Positions 44,365 to 55,469 of a stretch of DNA of 64,000 nt are shown here, one piece after another. This DNA is from Escarpia spicata (Eukaryota > Annelida > Polychaeta > Sabellida > Siboglinidae). The notes beneath the pieces were generated by a model. The model was not told where the DNA came from and ran no database searches. It was given only the letters and a program-made list of their open reading frames with translations. A program made the translations under genes and the position numbers. The stretch spans positions 22,470,278 through 22,534,277 of the forward strand of contig OZ023213.1 in NCBI GenBank assembly GCA_963995525.1, read 5' to 3'. The first letter of the stretch is position 1, and each line of letters opens with the position of its first letter.

Positions 44365-45439
44365 TAATATACGTGCACTGTTTACACATGTATATGTTAC
44401 AAACATTAATACCACTTACATAGTAACATTCTTAATCAAATAGATTATAAATCGGTCAATGTGCTCATGTAGATATCACAATCATGTCAACAGAGTGAAG
44501 TAGTAAAATTACATACTTATTTAATTTACTTTGTGCCTACGGTCGCATAATTAAGGCAGAGAGACGCGACATCTCAGACTTCCTCCTTCACAGTTCTTCA
44601 GGTTGTTTTGGGTCTTTCTCTTTTTGTTTCCCTTGGGGATCATTCTCATGGCTGTCTTGGTTATCACCATCGTTTCACAACATAAACCGACCCATCTCCC
44701 TCTTATGGCAAGTCATTTGCGTTACTCATGTTACATTGTGAAAGTCATTTGTGTTACTCATGTGCGCAGAGTTTCAGAAGTTGTAATAATCATATGGTAA
44801 TGCTTTATCTGGCCAGTTTGCTCAGCCACAAGTGTTCACAGTCAGGAAGCGTCATCATATGTGACATCTTTTAATCAAACTACATCAGAGACAAAAGCAA
44901 GATGTGCAAGAGTAAGAACATTGCTTTGCCTATAACTGTCACCCGTTGGTTGTACATTAATTTTATTTAATGTGTTGACATTAGTTATTGCACAAAGCAT
45001 GATTTATTGTACATGCATCTTGTTTTTCTTTCATGATAGCCTATCCAGATGGTTTACACATATAACAATATGTTCACATCCCTTAACAGTATCTAACAGC
45101 ACTAATCAGATACAGTAATTTGTCAATCTACTTCCAGGATATCCAGTTCACTAGTAGTAGCCCATTGATGTTACAACAAATTATGGAACTGAGATCAGAT
45201 GTTTTCTGGTTGTTGATGCTGTTCAGAGTCCTGTCTTTTGGTTGTTTGCAGTGTGTTCAGAGGTGACATTTGACCACTGCCGCGAATGCACAAAGTCTGA
45301 CGGCAATTATGTGTGAGAGGCTTGTAGCCATGGATACACCTTGAAGGAAGACAAATCTACTTGTGTCTGTAGGTAACCTGCATTTATATTATTGTTGTTC
45401 TTTTATCAGAGAAATATCTTATGTAGGTTAACAGGATTG
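44365..45439. repeat. Segmental duplication, copy B
   Basis: Second copy of 22611-23746, same orientation. It is shorter by about 60 bp in total. The flanking sequences are unrelated to those of copy A. Confidence 0.93.
45252..45368 (+). pseudogene. EGF-like relic exon, copy B
   Basis: CSEVTFDHCRECTKSDGNYV, TGA (45314-45316), EACSHGYTLKEDKSTCV; phase 1-1 with intact acceptor and donor T|GTAGGT. TGA stands exactly where an EGF-like module would have a Cys (GNYxCxACxxGY). TGC or TGT to TGA is one step. Copy A also keeps TGA in frame here after a 6-bp insertion. Confidence 0.6.
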
Positions 45440-46203
45440 GACATAGTTTATATAATAAAAAACTAAATGTGTTTATATACATACTTATGTAACAATTTAA
45501 TGACTAAGTTATGTAAACCGATACTCATTCAATATTTAATTGTAGAGGTGTATACACCTGGTTTCTATGGGAACTTCCATAGACCACACTGTTTTCTTGC
45601 AACAACTGTAACGGCTGTAACACAACTAAATTTATTGAGGCTTTCGAATAATATCGTTTTCTATATGATTCAGCACAAACAAGTATGTCAAAAAAATGTC
45701 AATTACATCTGGAAGTGGCGATGGAGTAAAGTGGTTAAGTAGCACTTGCGGCTAATTGTACCTCTTGTCTGGCAAGTGGATTGATTACATAACGTGTCAA
45801 AGTCATTGCGTCTGTGGAGATGATATTCCTGGGCCAGGAGCTATAATTAGAACAGCACCACCTCCCAAAAATATAGCAGGCAGTGGACTAGAATGATGCT
45901 ACTTATTGACATCATACGGTCATAGTACCACCTGCGATTAATTGTGTCTTTGATGTGACTAGTGGACACAATTGTTTCTGAACAAGCATATGCATGAGTC
46001 GACTAAGATGACCCCTCAAGATCCCCATACGCTGTAGAAATTGAAAAAAATCTACCAACCACCCCAATGGGCTCGCCAGATCACATACAAAATGTCAGCC
46101 CCATGCACGCCAAACTAACAGTGATATGGGTCCACAAACAAGTTGTAAGTTAAACATAAAATAAAAACTATGTGTGCATGTGATACATTAATTCTGACAA
46201 TTT
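45440..46203. other. Non-coding stretch, probably partly Harbinger
   Basis: No intact exon. The sequence before 46228 may hold the degraded DNA-binding part of the Harbinger Myb-like protein (AAATCTACCAACCACCCCAA and TGGGCTCGCCAGATC near 46050-46080). Confidence 0.4.
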
Positions 46204-46224
46204 ATGTTGTGTGCTTTGCACCCA

Positions 46225-46729
46225 GATGGCCAAAGTGGGACACTGAATGTAACATCACTGTCTGATCTCCTCCAGTATGAGCACGTGATTCAGGTCAATA
46301 CGGGTACGGTGAGACAAGCTGCCCAAGCGACTGTGAGACAAGCTGCCCCACGCTACAACACAAGCGAGTTGATTGCATCAACTGCTGGCGATGTGGTGGC
46401 GTCAACTCCTGGCGATGTGGTGGCGTCATCATCATCATCTCAGCGACTGCTTGTTACCCCTCACGGTGGCTCCAAGAGTCATCTGAAACACAAGAAACGT
46501 AAGGTGGACCACCTTGTTTTGGAAGAGAGAGAGAAACTTTTAAACTTGAGGTTAAGAAATTGCAATGTGAACTAAAAATATGAAAATGTACATCAAGTTG
46601 ATTGAGCTGCAGTACTACAAGGAGGCGCTTTTAGTTCGGAAACCTGAACTAGAAATGGGATTACCGCCCAAAATGTTTGACTCGCTTGAGTGTGCATCGG
46701 GAGAATCAGACATAGCATCAGACAACTGA
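46225..46729 (+). pseudogene. Harbinger Myb-like accessory protein, 3' part
   Basis: After TTTGCACCCAG the frame reads GQSGTLNVTSLSDLLQYEHV through KSHLKHKKRKVDHLVLEERE, KLLNLRL. Two frameshifts (about 46555 and 46590) lead to MYIKLIELQYYKEALL and KPELEMGLPPKMFDSLECAS, SDN, stop (46727-46729). The basic stretch KHKKRK and the Leu/Glu-rich C-terminal helix are usual for the Myb/SANT protein that carries Harbinger transposase to DNA. Confidence 0.7.
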
Positions 46730-47049
46730 AAAACCATTGTGTCTGTGGAGTGACAGTCTCTTTCTGTGTCTAGTCAATTTCTTTATGAGTATTACTGCTA
46801 GAGTGTTTTATTATAAGCCATTGATAAGGGGTAATATTATTCCATGCATTTCTTGAAAGAATGCTTTATATTCCGATGTATTATGTAACTAGCATGTGGC
46901 TGTTGTCGTCGGCTATTTGCTTGTGAAGTGTTTTGTTATGCCATTACCAAAGTTACTGTCAGGCCAACATGTTGATTCATTTTCATAACTGTATTTATTC
47001 ATTGCAAGACATACTTTAAGCTTAAAGAAACTTAACCAATTAATAAATA

Positions 47050-47238
47050 TCAGTACCCGCTGAAATACCGCTGTAGCAGTCTGTCTCGTGTCGCTCTGCC
47101 TGATACTGTGGGAGCACCTCCGCTGTCATTATCATGGTCACCGTCGTTGTGGTCATCATCAGGCTGTTCAGGAACCGGTACCCTCAGGCTGACGGTGATG
47201 TTGTGTAGCATGATGCAGCACATGATAATCTGGCATGC
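47050..47238 (-). pseudogene. Harbinger transposase (HARBI1-like), terminal exon
   Basis: After the acceptor TTTTCTCAAAG the frame gives ACQIIMCCIMLHNITVSLRV, then an acidic Asp/His-rich linker, then GRATRDRLLQRYFSGY, stop. xxCxxLHN and the terminal RDxLxxxYF are conserved at the end of DDE_Tnp_4 (HARBI1-type) transposases. The catalytic part is not in the window. Confidence 0.8.
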
Positions 47239-47283
47239 CTTTGAGAAAATGTAATGTGACACACAACGCTGAATAATAACCAA

Positions 47284-49289
47284 TTTAAATCCAGTGACAA
47301 AATAAGTTTACTATAATAAATACATTAGTCAATTTCTCTAGCAACATTAAACAAGTTTAAAGGTTGTAGCAAGTACAATAGTTCTGCGTTTGGACTACTG
47401 GGAAGTATTCTAATAATAATAATGAACTTCTAAAGCGCTTGTACCCCCAGTATTCTGAGCTCAGAGGCGCAACATGCAATAATCGTTAGGTATAATTATG
47501 AATGGGGACAGGCAATAATGATCTATGTAGTTATGTGCATGTACAAGAGTATAATATACTGATTTCTTTCACCTCGTCTTGTTTTCATACATTTCACTCG
47601 TACTTGGCCCGAATGATATGTTATTGGGTACTTGGTGTTTCTCTATAGAAACAAAGGTATTGTTGTGCTATTTCTGCATTAAGTTTCACTATGCGTATGT
47701 GTCAAGAACCGCCAGGTGAAACGGCCTTGCTACTAAATATCCGGGTTCAGAGATATATCAGAAGGGAAGTAGTTAAATACAACAAAAGAATTTTCCAAAT
47801 TAATTTACCCATCTTCCAAACAACAAAACAAAATACAGCGATTCCTCAAGGAAGACTCGTTAGCCTCCCTAACCTCAAATCATACAAAGTCTTACGTACG
47901 TACATACGTACATATATATCATAACAGTTCATACATAGGGATTCAATCCTATACTATTTCACCAAAAGATTCTATAACATAATCGCCATATAGGCACACA
48001 AAAAGTTCAACACCCTACGGCTGTCTGCGTGGCACTCGCAATGTAGAGATGCGAGAACATAATGTTTATCAATAACGATTCCACCTTTCGTCATCACCGT
48101 CAACTTGAGGATAATTTGTCCCTCAGTAGTCGAGCGAAGTAGTTCTCACTCGGTTCGTCGGGAATTCCCTCTTCGGGTGTGAATTCTCCATTGTCGCGTA
48201 AGCCGTCTACTCTCGCACTGTTGTTACACGCGGTGTTACTCGGCGTCTACCGCCCTCGAGTGCACTTTGTCAGACTTCACCCCGCCCCGACACTACAATC
48301 AATTATAACTATAATAATAAAAATATTCTTATTCCTTGGTGTGGAAGCTACACCCTTCATATCATATGTTTTTACATCGTCACCACATACAATCATAGTA
48401 CCTACACACAAACATGTGTAGCTGATGTTCGCCATATATATATACACATCCGGATCCAATATCCAATTAGTAATAACAACCCCACCACCTTACGTATTCT
48501 AAGTCCCAACAAACTATACACCAATAACCATTATCTGTGACACCGTAATACAACCTATGTTCACTTCTTGTTATTATCTAACATTCACATAACAGAGCGA
48601 TAATTCGCCACCCTACATAAATCTCGAGATACCAGTATCATTACGCTGACCATATTGATTTATTATTGACCATACTCTTTGGCACAATTATAACAATGTA
48701 AAAAACAGATGTTTAAGCCAATACCTCTAATCTAACATTCACTCATAACATATATATATATATATTCCACGTACATCCGGTATTTCTTCTATTCTATATA
48801 TGCATTGAGAAATTCAACGTCAAACCCACCACTGGGTATAAAGACTTCGTGTTTGCCAACCGCACAGTAATAGTTTCTCTCCACAGAAAAGACCAGATTA
48901 CATGTCTTTGTTCTGTCGGGTTCTGGACTCGTCTCTTCTATTCTACCTTCAAACCTCAGTACCTCCACCCTATACCTAACATCAGTCATGTGATCCCTGC
49001 TGATGATGACGCCATTGAAACAATTTCAACACCATCCAATAGGTGATCCTCTAAATCAACAAGTATAAAATCTTCATTATAACGACATCACTATACGCCG
49101 TAATATTATTCCAATTAAACTTACGTCCGTATCACCATAATCTATTCATACTGAACGGCCAATCAAGTTATAAATATTACATGTATTCGACAATCCTCCC
49201 TGTCTACCCTAACTATAACGATGCAGTAATAAAATAATTACCCAAAACAAAAAACCTGCATGAAAAATTATTACTGCTGGTGTGATCGT
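47284..49289. other. Non-coding stretch
   Basis: No supported gene. A CpG-rich patch lies at 48110-48300, and TA repeats at about 48435-48448 and 48751-48765. Short ORFs on both strands lack motifs. Confidence 0.45.
47405..47470. repeat. SINE/MITE-like family R1, copy 1
   Basis: TAATAATAATGAACTTCTAA, then GCGC and GAGCTCAGAGGCGCA. Shares AACTTCTxxxGCGCxx...CTCAGAGGCGCA with 53930-54060 and 61512-61612. Confidence 0.5.
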
Positions 49290-49332
49290 TGGGCTCTGCG
49301 AATTATAATCCATTTCTTATTCGCAGAGCCCA
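49290..49332. other. Perfect 14-bp hairpin
   Basis: TGGGCTCTGCGAAT (49290-49303) and ATTCGCAGAGCCCA (49319-49332), loop 15 nt. Function unknown; it could be a remnant terminal repeat. Confidence 0.8.
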
Positions 49333-49430
49333 GCTCTGCAAATATCCAGTCACTATAGAGTAGTGGACGCTGCCAGTCTAGGCTAGGGTTAGATCAGTGC
49401 GCACGTGTAGTTAGATAGCTGCGTAATAAA

Positions 49431-50009
49431 CATATGATCATGACACTTTCATTTTTCATATCCAAGAATCATGTTAAATTACCTGGTAGAGGCTTTCGTT
49501 GACGTGTCACGCCGACTTCATCAGTACCTATGACGCTGAATGACGTCATCGTACACGTGAGGCAGTTCGTAATTGCCCTCGTCTCTGTTGATGGGTGTTT
49601 TGGTTTTTCTGATCCAGATGGCTTCTTTGATCTGCCGAATCCTTCTGTTGGATTCTTTGTCTACAATTTTCACTCCCTCCCAGTCTATGATATGGTTTTC
49701 AGTTGTCGTATGGTCTGTAAGGGCGGATTTATTGATGGTAGCCATCAATCTTTTTTTCCCGCTCCTAGTGTATTTCTCATTTTTCGTGTTGTCTACGTCC
49801 TTTCTGTGTGTTTTGAGTAGGGCAATTACGAACTGCCTCACGTGTACGATGACGTCATTCAGCGTCATAGGTACTGATGAAGTCGGCGTGACACGTCAAC
49901 GAAAGCCTCTACCAGGTAATTTAACATGATTCTTGGATATGAAAAATGAAAGTTTCTAATTTGAAAACGAACTATCCTGAAGAATGTTCAGTAATCATAT
50001 GATCATGAC
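49431..50009 (-). mobile_element. Penelope-like element insertion, 5'-truncated, inverted ends
   Basis: Bounded by 14-bp direct repeats CATATGATCATGAC (49431-49444 and 49996-50009), likely the target duplication. Inside are inverted arms of 135 bp (49445-49579 and 49819-49953) that are identical base for base, and a 42-bp extension between the right arm and the right duplication. The centre encodes a GIY-YIG fragment. Long inverted or direct pseudo-LTRs and a short extra tail at one end are known Penelope features. Confidence 0.85.
49521..49810 (-). pseudogene. Penelope GIY-YIG endonuclease, C-terminal fragment
   Basis: KRLMATINKSALTDHTTTEN, HIIDWEGVKIVDKESNRRIR, QIKEAIWIRKTKTPINRDEG, then NYELPHVYDDVIQRHRY, stop. 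ALTDHxxxxNHxIDWEGxKIxDxE...R...KEAIxIR...NRDEG is the C-terminal part of the Penelope GIY-YIG domain, including the conserved E of KEAI. The reverse transcriptase is absent. The last residues and stop lie in the left arm. Confidence 0.85.
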
Positions 50010-50397
50010 GTTTTGTTTGTATATCAAGCAGTTATATGCCAACGATACCGTTACAGTTATTTATTTACAAATGTATATATTAAAATGTCTTCTAGTTTCA
50101 AGTTTTTTTTTCTCCAGCGCTCGGAACATTCTATTTACTTACTAGTATGTATGTATATATAATATTATTATATATAGTGTGGTTACAACGTTATGGTCTT
50201 ATGAGGTCTCATTCAACTAGTCAACCTTTTTCAGAGCATTATCACAAAACCGACCATTCTATGCTGGCACTGAGGTTGGTCACTGCCAGGGTGCTTGTCG
50301 TCCTCAGTCGTTCTTTTACGTCCCAAAATTGAGACGTGACCAACATTAACGTAATCTTGAAGTCACGAGTCCCCAATGTTGACAACAAGATTTGTAC
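50010..50397. other. Non-coding stretch
   Basis: No supported exon. Confidence 0.4.
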
Positions 50398-50445
50398 ACT
50401 ATGCATGCACGCGTGCGTGCGTCTGTGTGCGTGCGTGCGTCAACA
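50398..50445. repeat. GCGTGC-rich microsatellite
   Basis: CTATGCATGCACGCGTGCGTGCGTCTGTGTGCGTGCGTGCGTC, alternating purine-pyrimidine. Confidence 0.85.
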
Positions 50446-50544
50446 GTTTGATGGTTGTGGTTTGATGTGCATGTTTCTGTGTATTGGGCAGGGGTGGTGT
50501 TTAGATGTGGGAATGTGTGAGGGTGTGTGTGTTGGTTGGTGTAC

Positions 50545-51290
50545 AGGTAGGCATATGGTGTCTCGAATTTACGTCGTTTTAGCTAACGTTATGTTGTTTG
50601 TGAGGTATTAATAGGCTTTTTTGCTGCTGCAATATACATTTTGCCGACAAGACTCGTCACTATTCTGAAGACAAATTTGTCAATTCTTTCTTTGGTGTAA
50701 TTGTTAACTTAGGCCTGTTTTCTCGCTGGGGGCAATAGGCCATCGACCATGGCCCCCCACTATAATCCGTTTGATGCCATTTTCTCGATTTCTCTGCTGA
50801 CTATCCCATCTGCTTTCTTTCGCTTTCCGTTGCTTTCTGTCGAGTGTTTCTTGGCCTTCCTCTTCTTCTCGTCCCTGGGGGTTCCATGTAATTGCTTGTC
50901 GTGTGATGTGTGTTGTACCTCCATGTCAAAAAGGTAAAGTTAAGTTCTTATAATAGCGCAGTATCCAGTCCCCATGACTGCTCAAACCGCTGCGTGCTGC
51001 GTGCTGCGTGCTGCGTGCTGCGTGCTGCGTGCTGCGTGCTGCGTGCTGCGTGCTGCGTGTTGCGTGTTGCGTGCTGCATGCCGCGTGCGTGTTTGCGTGT
51101 ATTTATGTGTTTGGTGTGTGTGTGCGTGTGCATGCGTGCGTGCGTGCATGTGTGCGTGTGATATAGGTAGGCATATGGTTTCTTTCGAATTTAGCTAACG
51201 TTGTGTTTTTTGTAAAGTAACTAGGCGTTATTGCTATACTACAATATATTTTGCCGACGAGATGCGTCACTGTTCTGGGGATAAAGGTGT
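50545..51290. repeat. Local direct duplication, ~130 bp, 620 bp apart
   Basis: 50545-50690 and 51165-51290 share GTAGGCATATGGT, TTAGCTAACGTT, and GCAATATACATTTTGCCGAC with TCGTCACTXTTCTG. Each copy is preceded by a GCGTGC/TGTGTG tract, so the whole repeat-plus-tail was duplicated. Confidence 0.75.
50989..51075. repeat. GCGTGCT heptamer repeat, about 12 copies
   Basis: TGCTGCGTGCTGCGTGCTGC and so on, with late variants TGTTGCG and TGCATGC. The Cys/Val/Leu/Arg ORFs over it are artefacts. Confidence 0.95.
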
Positions 51291-52094
51291 TATTTATTTC
51301 TTAGAGGTGCCCGCATTATAATTGGAAAACACCCCTGCCAACAATATCTTCCTAAGCGCATGCAACTATAATTGAGACAACGTATACACGAGTGTGCATG
51401 TGTATGGGTACTCGGTATGTTAAACTTTTCCTCCTAGACGATTTGCATAACAGACACCAAATGTACGGATTCACGTTTTAAGACAACGTCAACATACCTA
51501 TAAGTAATGTATAGACTTATTTAATAATGGACGCCTTTCTAACCGTATTTACGCAGACGTATAGGTCTAGGCGCAATACTTACGGAGAACACTTGACAGA
51601 CGGAACTAACGATGCGTAGGGCGAAACATACAAATAATTGTTAATTGTATTCACAACGAATAGGAAAATATTGTGACAACTAAAACATGGTCAGAATCGT
51701 ATCAATGTTCAGTGATCAACTGAAAATAAACAGAAGCATGGAAGCCAACACAATTATAAAGACACGGTCCTACCTTCCGAGTCGGTTGTCCGGCATCAGC
51801 AGTCAGAATTTTCATCGGGCAGCTGGGTGGCGTCTTAAAAGAGAATTTGGAAATTCTTCACCGTTGATGCACCACCGTGTATCCTTTCAGGCCGGTGATT
51901 ATATCAATGCTGGGTGGTAGTGGTGAATCCGAGCTCTAGATGCAATTAAGTTTCTCCGCACCGCAAAGAAGAAAGACGCTGGATAACCCACAGTGATATT
52001 GCCGGTGTTGGAGGTTCACGACATTCCCTTCCCAGATACCATAACATTTCCGTCTTGAGCCTATGTTGGCAGAGAAGACAGCCTATATCTTGGA
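51291..52094. other. Non-coding stretch
   Basis: The 77-codon plus-strand ORF at 51687-51920 has no motif or splice support. Confidence 0.4.
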
Positions 52095-52262
52095 ATGCCA
52101 ACCATGGGTCAATGTTGATACGCCAGTGCTAGGCCAAGCATCGGAACTGCCATTGTTAGACCAACATTGGCCCGATCTTACCCCAATGTTGGCTGCCAAC
52201 ATTGGCCCAATATAGTAACATACATTGGGCCAATATTGGCCCGAGTTTGAAATGCTATCTGG
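52095..52262. repeat. TTGGCCCAATATTGG palindromic repeat cluster
   Basis: Multiple half-sites of TTGGGCCAATATTGGCCC (52165-52250) in both orientations. Confidence 0.7.
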
Positions 52263-52430
52263 GAAATCGCCAGGAATGAGAAACGACACAGCACCGCAAC
52301 AATTAACTCTCCATAAACTATCCCATCGGCACCGCAAAAAATCTCCTACACTACCCCTCCCCCGCCACCGTGATGGTATCCGACACTACCCCCTCCCCCA
52401 ACCACGCAACAGGCATGTCAATTGGCGGCG

Positions 52431-52447
52431 CCCCCCCCCCCCCCCCC
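52431..52447. repeat. Poly-C tract, 17 nt
   Basis: Uninterrupted C17 after a C-rich region (CCCCTCCCCC). Confidence 0.98.
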
Positions 52448-52944
52448 AATATTCATCAAGTTCTGACACCCGTAGGACCTTTCATGTAGGCTATATGAAT
52501 CAACTAATTCATTTCAATGGTATGAGAATGAAAAATATATCTTTAAAGTGTATATGGAAACACCTTTAGTTATAAGTTTCGTCGATGCGGTGCGTTCTGC
52601 AAGGGATGTATTGATATTACAGTTTCTAGACGATCACACCTGACCATCCGGCTATTTAGCATAGTCTACGTTTCTGTTAGCGAAGTTGCGGTTAAACAAA
52701 GTATGAACATTTTCGATGCCGTTCTTCGTGTATAAATAGTCTACAATAAAGTTCGGCTGTTTTTGTAGTGTCCTTGCATTTCAAATTGCATTCGGAGATC
52801 GTCCTTCTTTTAAATATAAATGTCCAGTGAATCAACATCCCGCATCTATGTCACTTTCCTGAACACCATTATAAACTTGTTTCACACATTATGCAAGTAA
52901 AAAAATTGGCGCAAAAGGCGAAACATTATATCCGCGGACTATGA
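52448..52944. other. Non-coding stretch
   Basis: Nothing recognised. Confidence 0.4.
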
Positions 52945-53710
52945 GGCGGATTAAGATGTATTGGGGCCCTGGGGCAAATTTGAATTGTGAGGCCCCCGCC
53001 GAAAGACAAGGAGCTCTGGGCCCTGGAATAAACGTTGTTCTAACCTGATTACCCCGGATCTCGGGACCCTGGAATGATTTTATTCTCACTTGACGCCCCA
53101 TAAGCTCAGAGTAAAGGTTTTTTTTCTCACTTCAGTGAGCCCCCGGGAGCTCTGGTCCTTGTTTTTTTCATCGGCGCTCCGGGAGCTCGGGACCGTGGGG
53201 CACGTGACCCAGGCAGGGACGGATGCATAGAGAGTAGTCTTGGGGAACTTCCAAATGTACCCCCTTGAGGATCACCATAAAACTTTCACTGAACCAAATT
53301 CACATTTGATAGGCTGCGCCAGGGCTTCAGCATGACTCCGCTGTCGAGTTATCGCGCTGTCGCCACTCCGCCGCTCTTGACATTGGAAGAGTTAGCGCGA
53401 GGATGTTATTGAAAATTTGTTTTGCCACAGCTTCAACACCACTATGCCGTCGCACTGTCGGATCATGACATCGGAATACGAATGGATGCTGTTGAACATT
53501 TATTCACAATTTCGGAAGCTCGCGAAAAACCTCCAATTGCACCCCCTTGAGACTAACCTAACCGGGGCCACATTCCAAAGTCTAGGGGGCACATAACGGG
53601 GGCACATTCCAAAGATGTATGGGGCACCCCACCATAGCGCAGGCATAGCGAGACCAAAAGAGTAGGGGGCACGTGCCCCCATGCCTCCTCTGAATCCGCC
53701 TATGTCAGTT
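52945..53710. repeat. Degenerate dispersed repeats rich in GGGGGCAC and CCTGGAATAA
   Basis: Repeated GGGCCCTGG(G)AATA and GGGAGCTC(T)GG motifs (52960-53200), then AGGGGGCACATAACGGGGGC and TGAATCCGCCTATG (53585-53705), a common mobile-repeat end that recurs at 55765-55782. Boundaries uncertain. Confidence 0.5.
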
Positions 53711-53929
53711 ATGGTAATACGCAACCGGCGTCCCATGTCGCGCAAGGATGGACGCTTGTCGTGAATGTGCAACATAGAATTGGCGCTTGCTTATACTGGC
53801 GCGACATTCACATGAAGTTGCACACTGCGTAGCTACGGATTGGCGTATCAACAATTGGCGATGACGTCATTTTCCCCACTTGACAAACAGAGGCGTACGA
53901 ATTCGAAGTCGTTCCGCGGCAGTACATAT

Positions 53930-54062
53930 AATACTAATAATAAGATAACTTCTATTGCGCCTAAGTCATTGCAAACCAAGCTCAGAGGCGCATAAAAACA
54001 AAAAGATTGGTCAATCTCAAAATCCATAAGCAGTATTCCAGCGCTAGGGAGCTATAGTGGAT
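53930..54062. repeat. SINE/MITE-like family R1, copy 2
   Basis: TAATAATAAGATAACTTCTA, TTGCGCCTAAG, CTCAGAGGCGCATAAAAAC, TTGGTCAATCTCAAAATCCA, TAAGCAGTA. The longest of the three copies. Confidence 0.6.
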
Positions 54063-54325
54063 AAGCAAGGTTGTAAAGATAGGTTTTTAAATTACGGATG
54101 AGAACGAAGCCAAATATATAAAACAACTATATAGTAAATAGCGAGATAAATATATTATAAATATATATTAGTTAAATAACTACAGTAATACATTATTAGT
54201 TTCAATTAAAATTTCAAATAATAAAATAAATATGAGGTATGATGAATAAAGTATAAAATTATGACGACTAAACATTAAACATCACCCGGATAAAATTTGC
54301 GCGACACCGTCACGATTACGCACGG
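54063..54325. other. AT-rich non-coding stretch
   Basis: No exon recognised. Confidence 0.4.
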
Positions 54326-54360
54326 TTGTCTGCGCTGCGTGACCGTCGCAGCGTAGACAA
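54326..54360. other. GC-rich hairpin
   Basis: TTGTCTGCGCTGCG (54326-54339), loop TGACCGT, CGCAGCGTAGACAA (54347-54360); 13 of 14 pairs. Followed by the perfect 18-bp palindrome AAAGCATTTAAATGCTTT (54389-54406). Confidence 0.8.
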
Positions 54361-54406
54361 TCGGGCGGTGTGTGGCGGCCTTTAGGCCAAAGCATTTAAA
54401 TGCTTT

Positions 54407-55469
54407 ATTTAGACCGACGCTGGGCGGTGCTGCCGCCTAGCGGACATTGACATATCTACCTTAGAAGATGGCAAGGTAAGCCAGGGACCGATCATTAATT
54501 TACTTTTGAATTCACTGCGCTAAGCGCCAGCGTTTTGAGACGCGCACGTGCCTGCCCTTTCTATGATTTTGTTGGTTCAACATATGTATTGTAGTATTAT
54601 TGTGAAGAACAGCGGGCGTTGTACCAGAAAACCGAAAGTAACTAAGTAAAGTGACGTAAGTCTACAAAGTCAATGCCATGCTACATTATCATAACAGTGG
54701 CGTAGTCGTAGAATTCAATAGACTGTCATTTCAATTGCTTTGTTTTTATGGCGCAAAACCAAAGCAAAGAAAACCTTTCTGGATTAACCCGGAATACGAC
54801 TGCACGGTGCAGCGGACAGGGAAGGAAAACATCCAAGGTACCGGTACTTAGAACGTCTACTGTTACTATTGATGCTGTATGTACAACTATAAAAGTATAA
54901 GGCCCGTGACACGCCATGAACTAGCCTAGCCCCGCATTATGGCAGCACGCCCACCATACGCACGCACTCACTGTCACACACACACACACACACACTATTC
55001 CATGTTTGTTCTTGATATTCTAAGCTAAGGTGCCGGAACCAAGGGGGGAGAGACTTATCTTGGGAGCACAGCCCCCAATATTTGAAGAGGGGAGTTGAAG
55101 ATAGGATTAGCCCCCCTCCCATATTTAGGAAAGGATTGTGCATTTTCTGGTGTAACTTGTGTTGGTAGGGGGGGTTTTTGGAGACCCTGACGGTGGGTTT
55201 AAAATTAAATGGCGAGCCTTAGGCTTAAGAAGTTAAGGGAGGGATGCAAATCAAGGTTTTCAGATAGCGCAGAGCTTTAAAATTGTGAACATCACCGACA
55301 CAGTGAACATTTTTCAACAGCACCAGCCCAACTTCACAAGATATCATTGCAATACTAATGTCACTAATATTTCAGATGTAATACATCATGGTTTTATTTT
55401 AACAGGAAAATTAATCAATAGGGACATAATAACAACAAAGGATACAAGAAAAACTTGCTTTGCTTGGTT
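54407..55469. other. Non-coding, CpG-bearing stretch
   Basis: GATGGCAAG|GTAAGCC at 54468-54483 resembles a tiny first exon with donor, but nothing supports transcription. A (CA)9 tract lies at about 54975-54993. Confidence 0.35.

Larger units (their letters stand above)
46204..47283. mobile_element. Harbinger/PIF DNA transposon remnant
   Basis: The two proteins of this superfamily are both recognisable and converge: a Myb/SANT-type accessory protein 3' part on the plus strand and the last transposase exon on the minus strand. Terminal repeats were not identified. Confidence 0.75.

Noticed and set aside
45314..45316. Selenocysteine codon
   Set aside because: The duplicate copy has an additional TAA nearby, no SECIS was seen, and other exons in the region have similar lesions; kept only as a low-probability question.
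48179..48421. 80-codon ORF in a CpG-rich patch as a coding gene
   Set aside because: No homology signal that I recognise and no splice sites that fit.
51687..51920. 77-codon plus-strand ORF as a gene
   Set aside because: No motif, no splice context, and length within chance expectation.
54468..54483. First exon ATGGCAAG|GTAAGCC
   Set aside because: Only three codons; a start plus donor of this quality arises often by chance.
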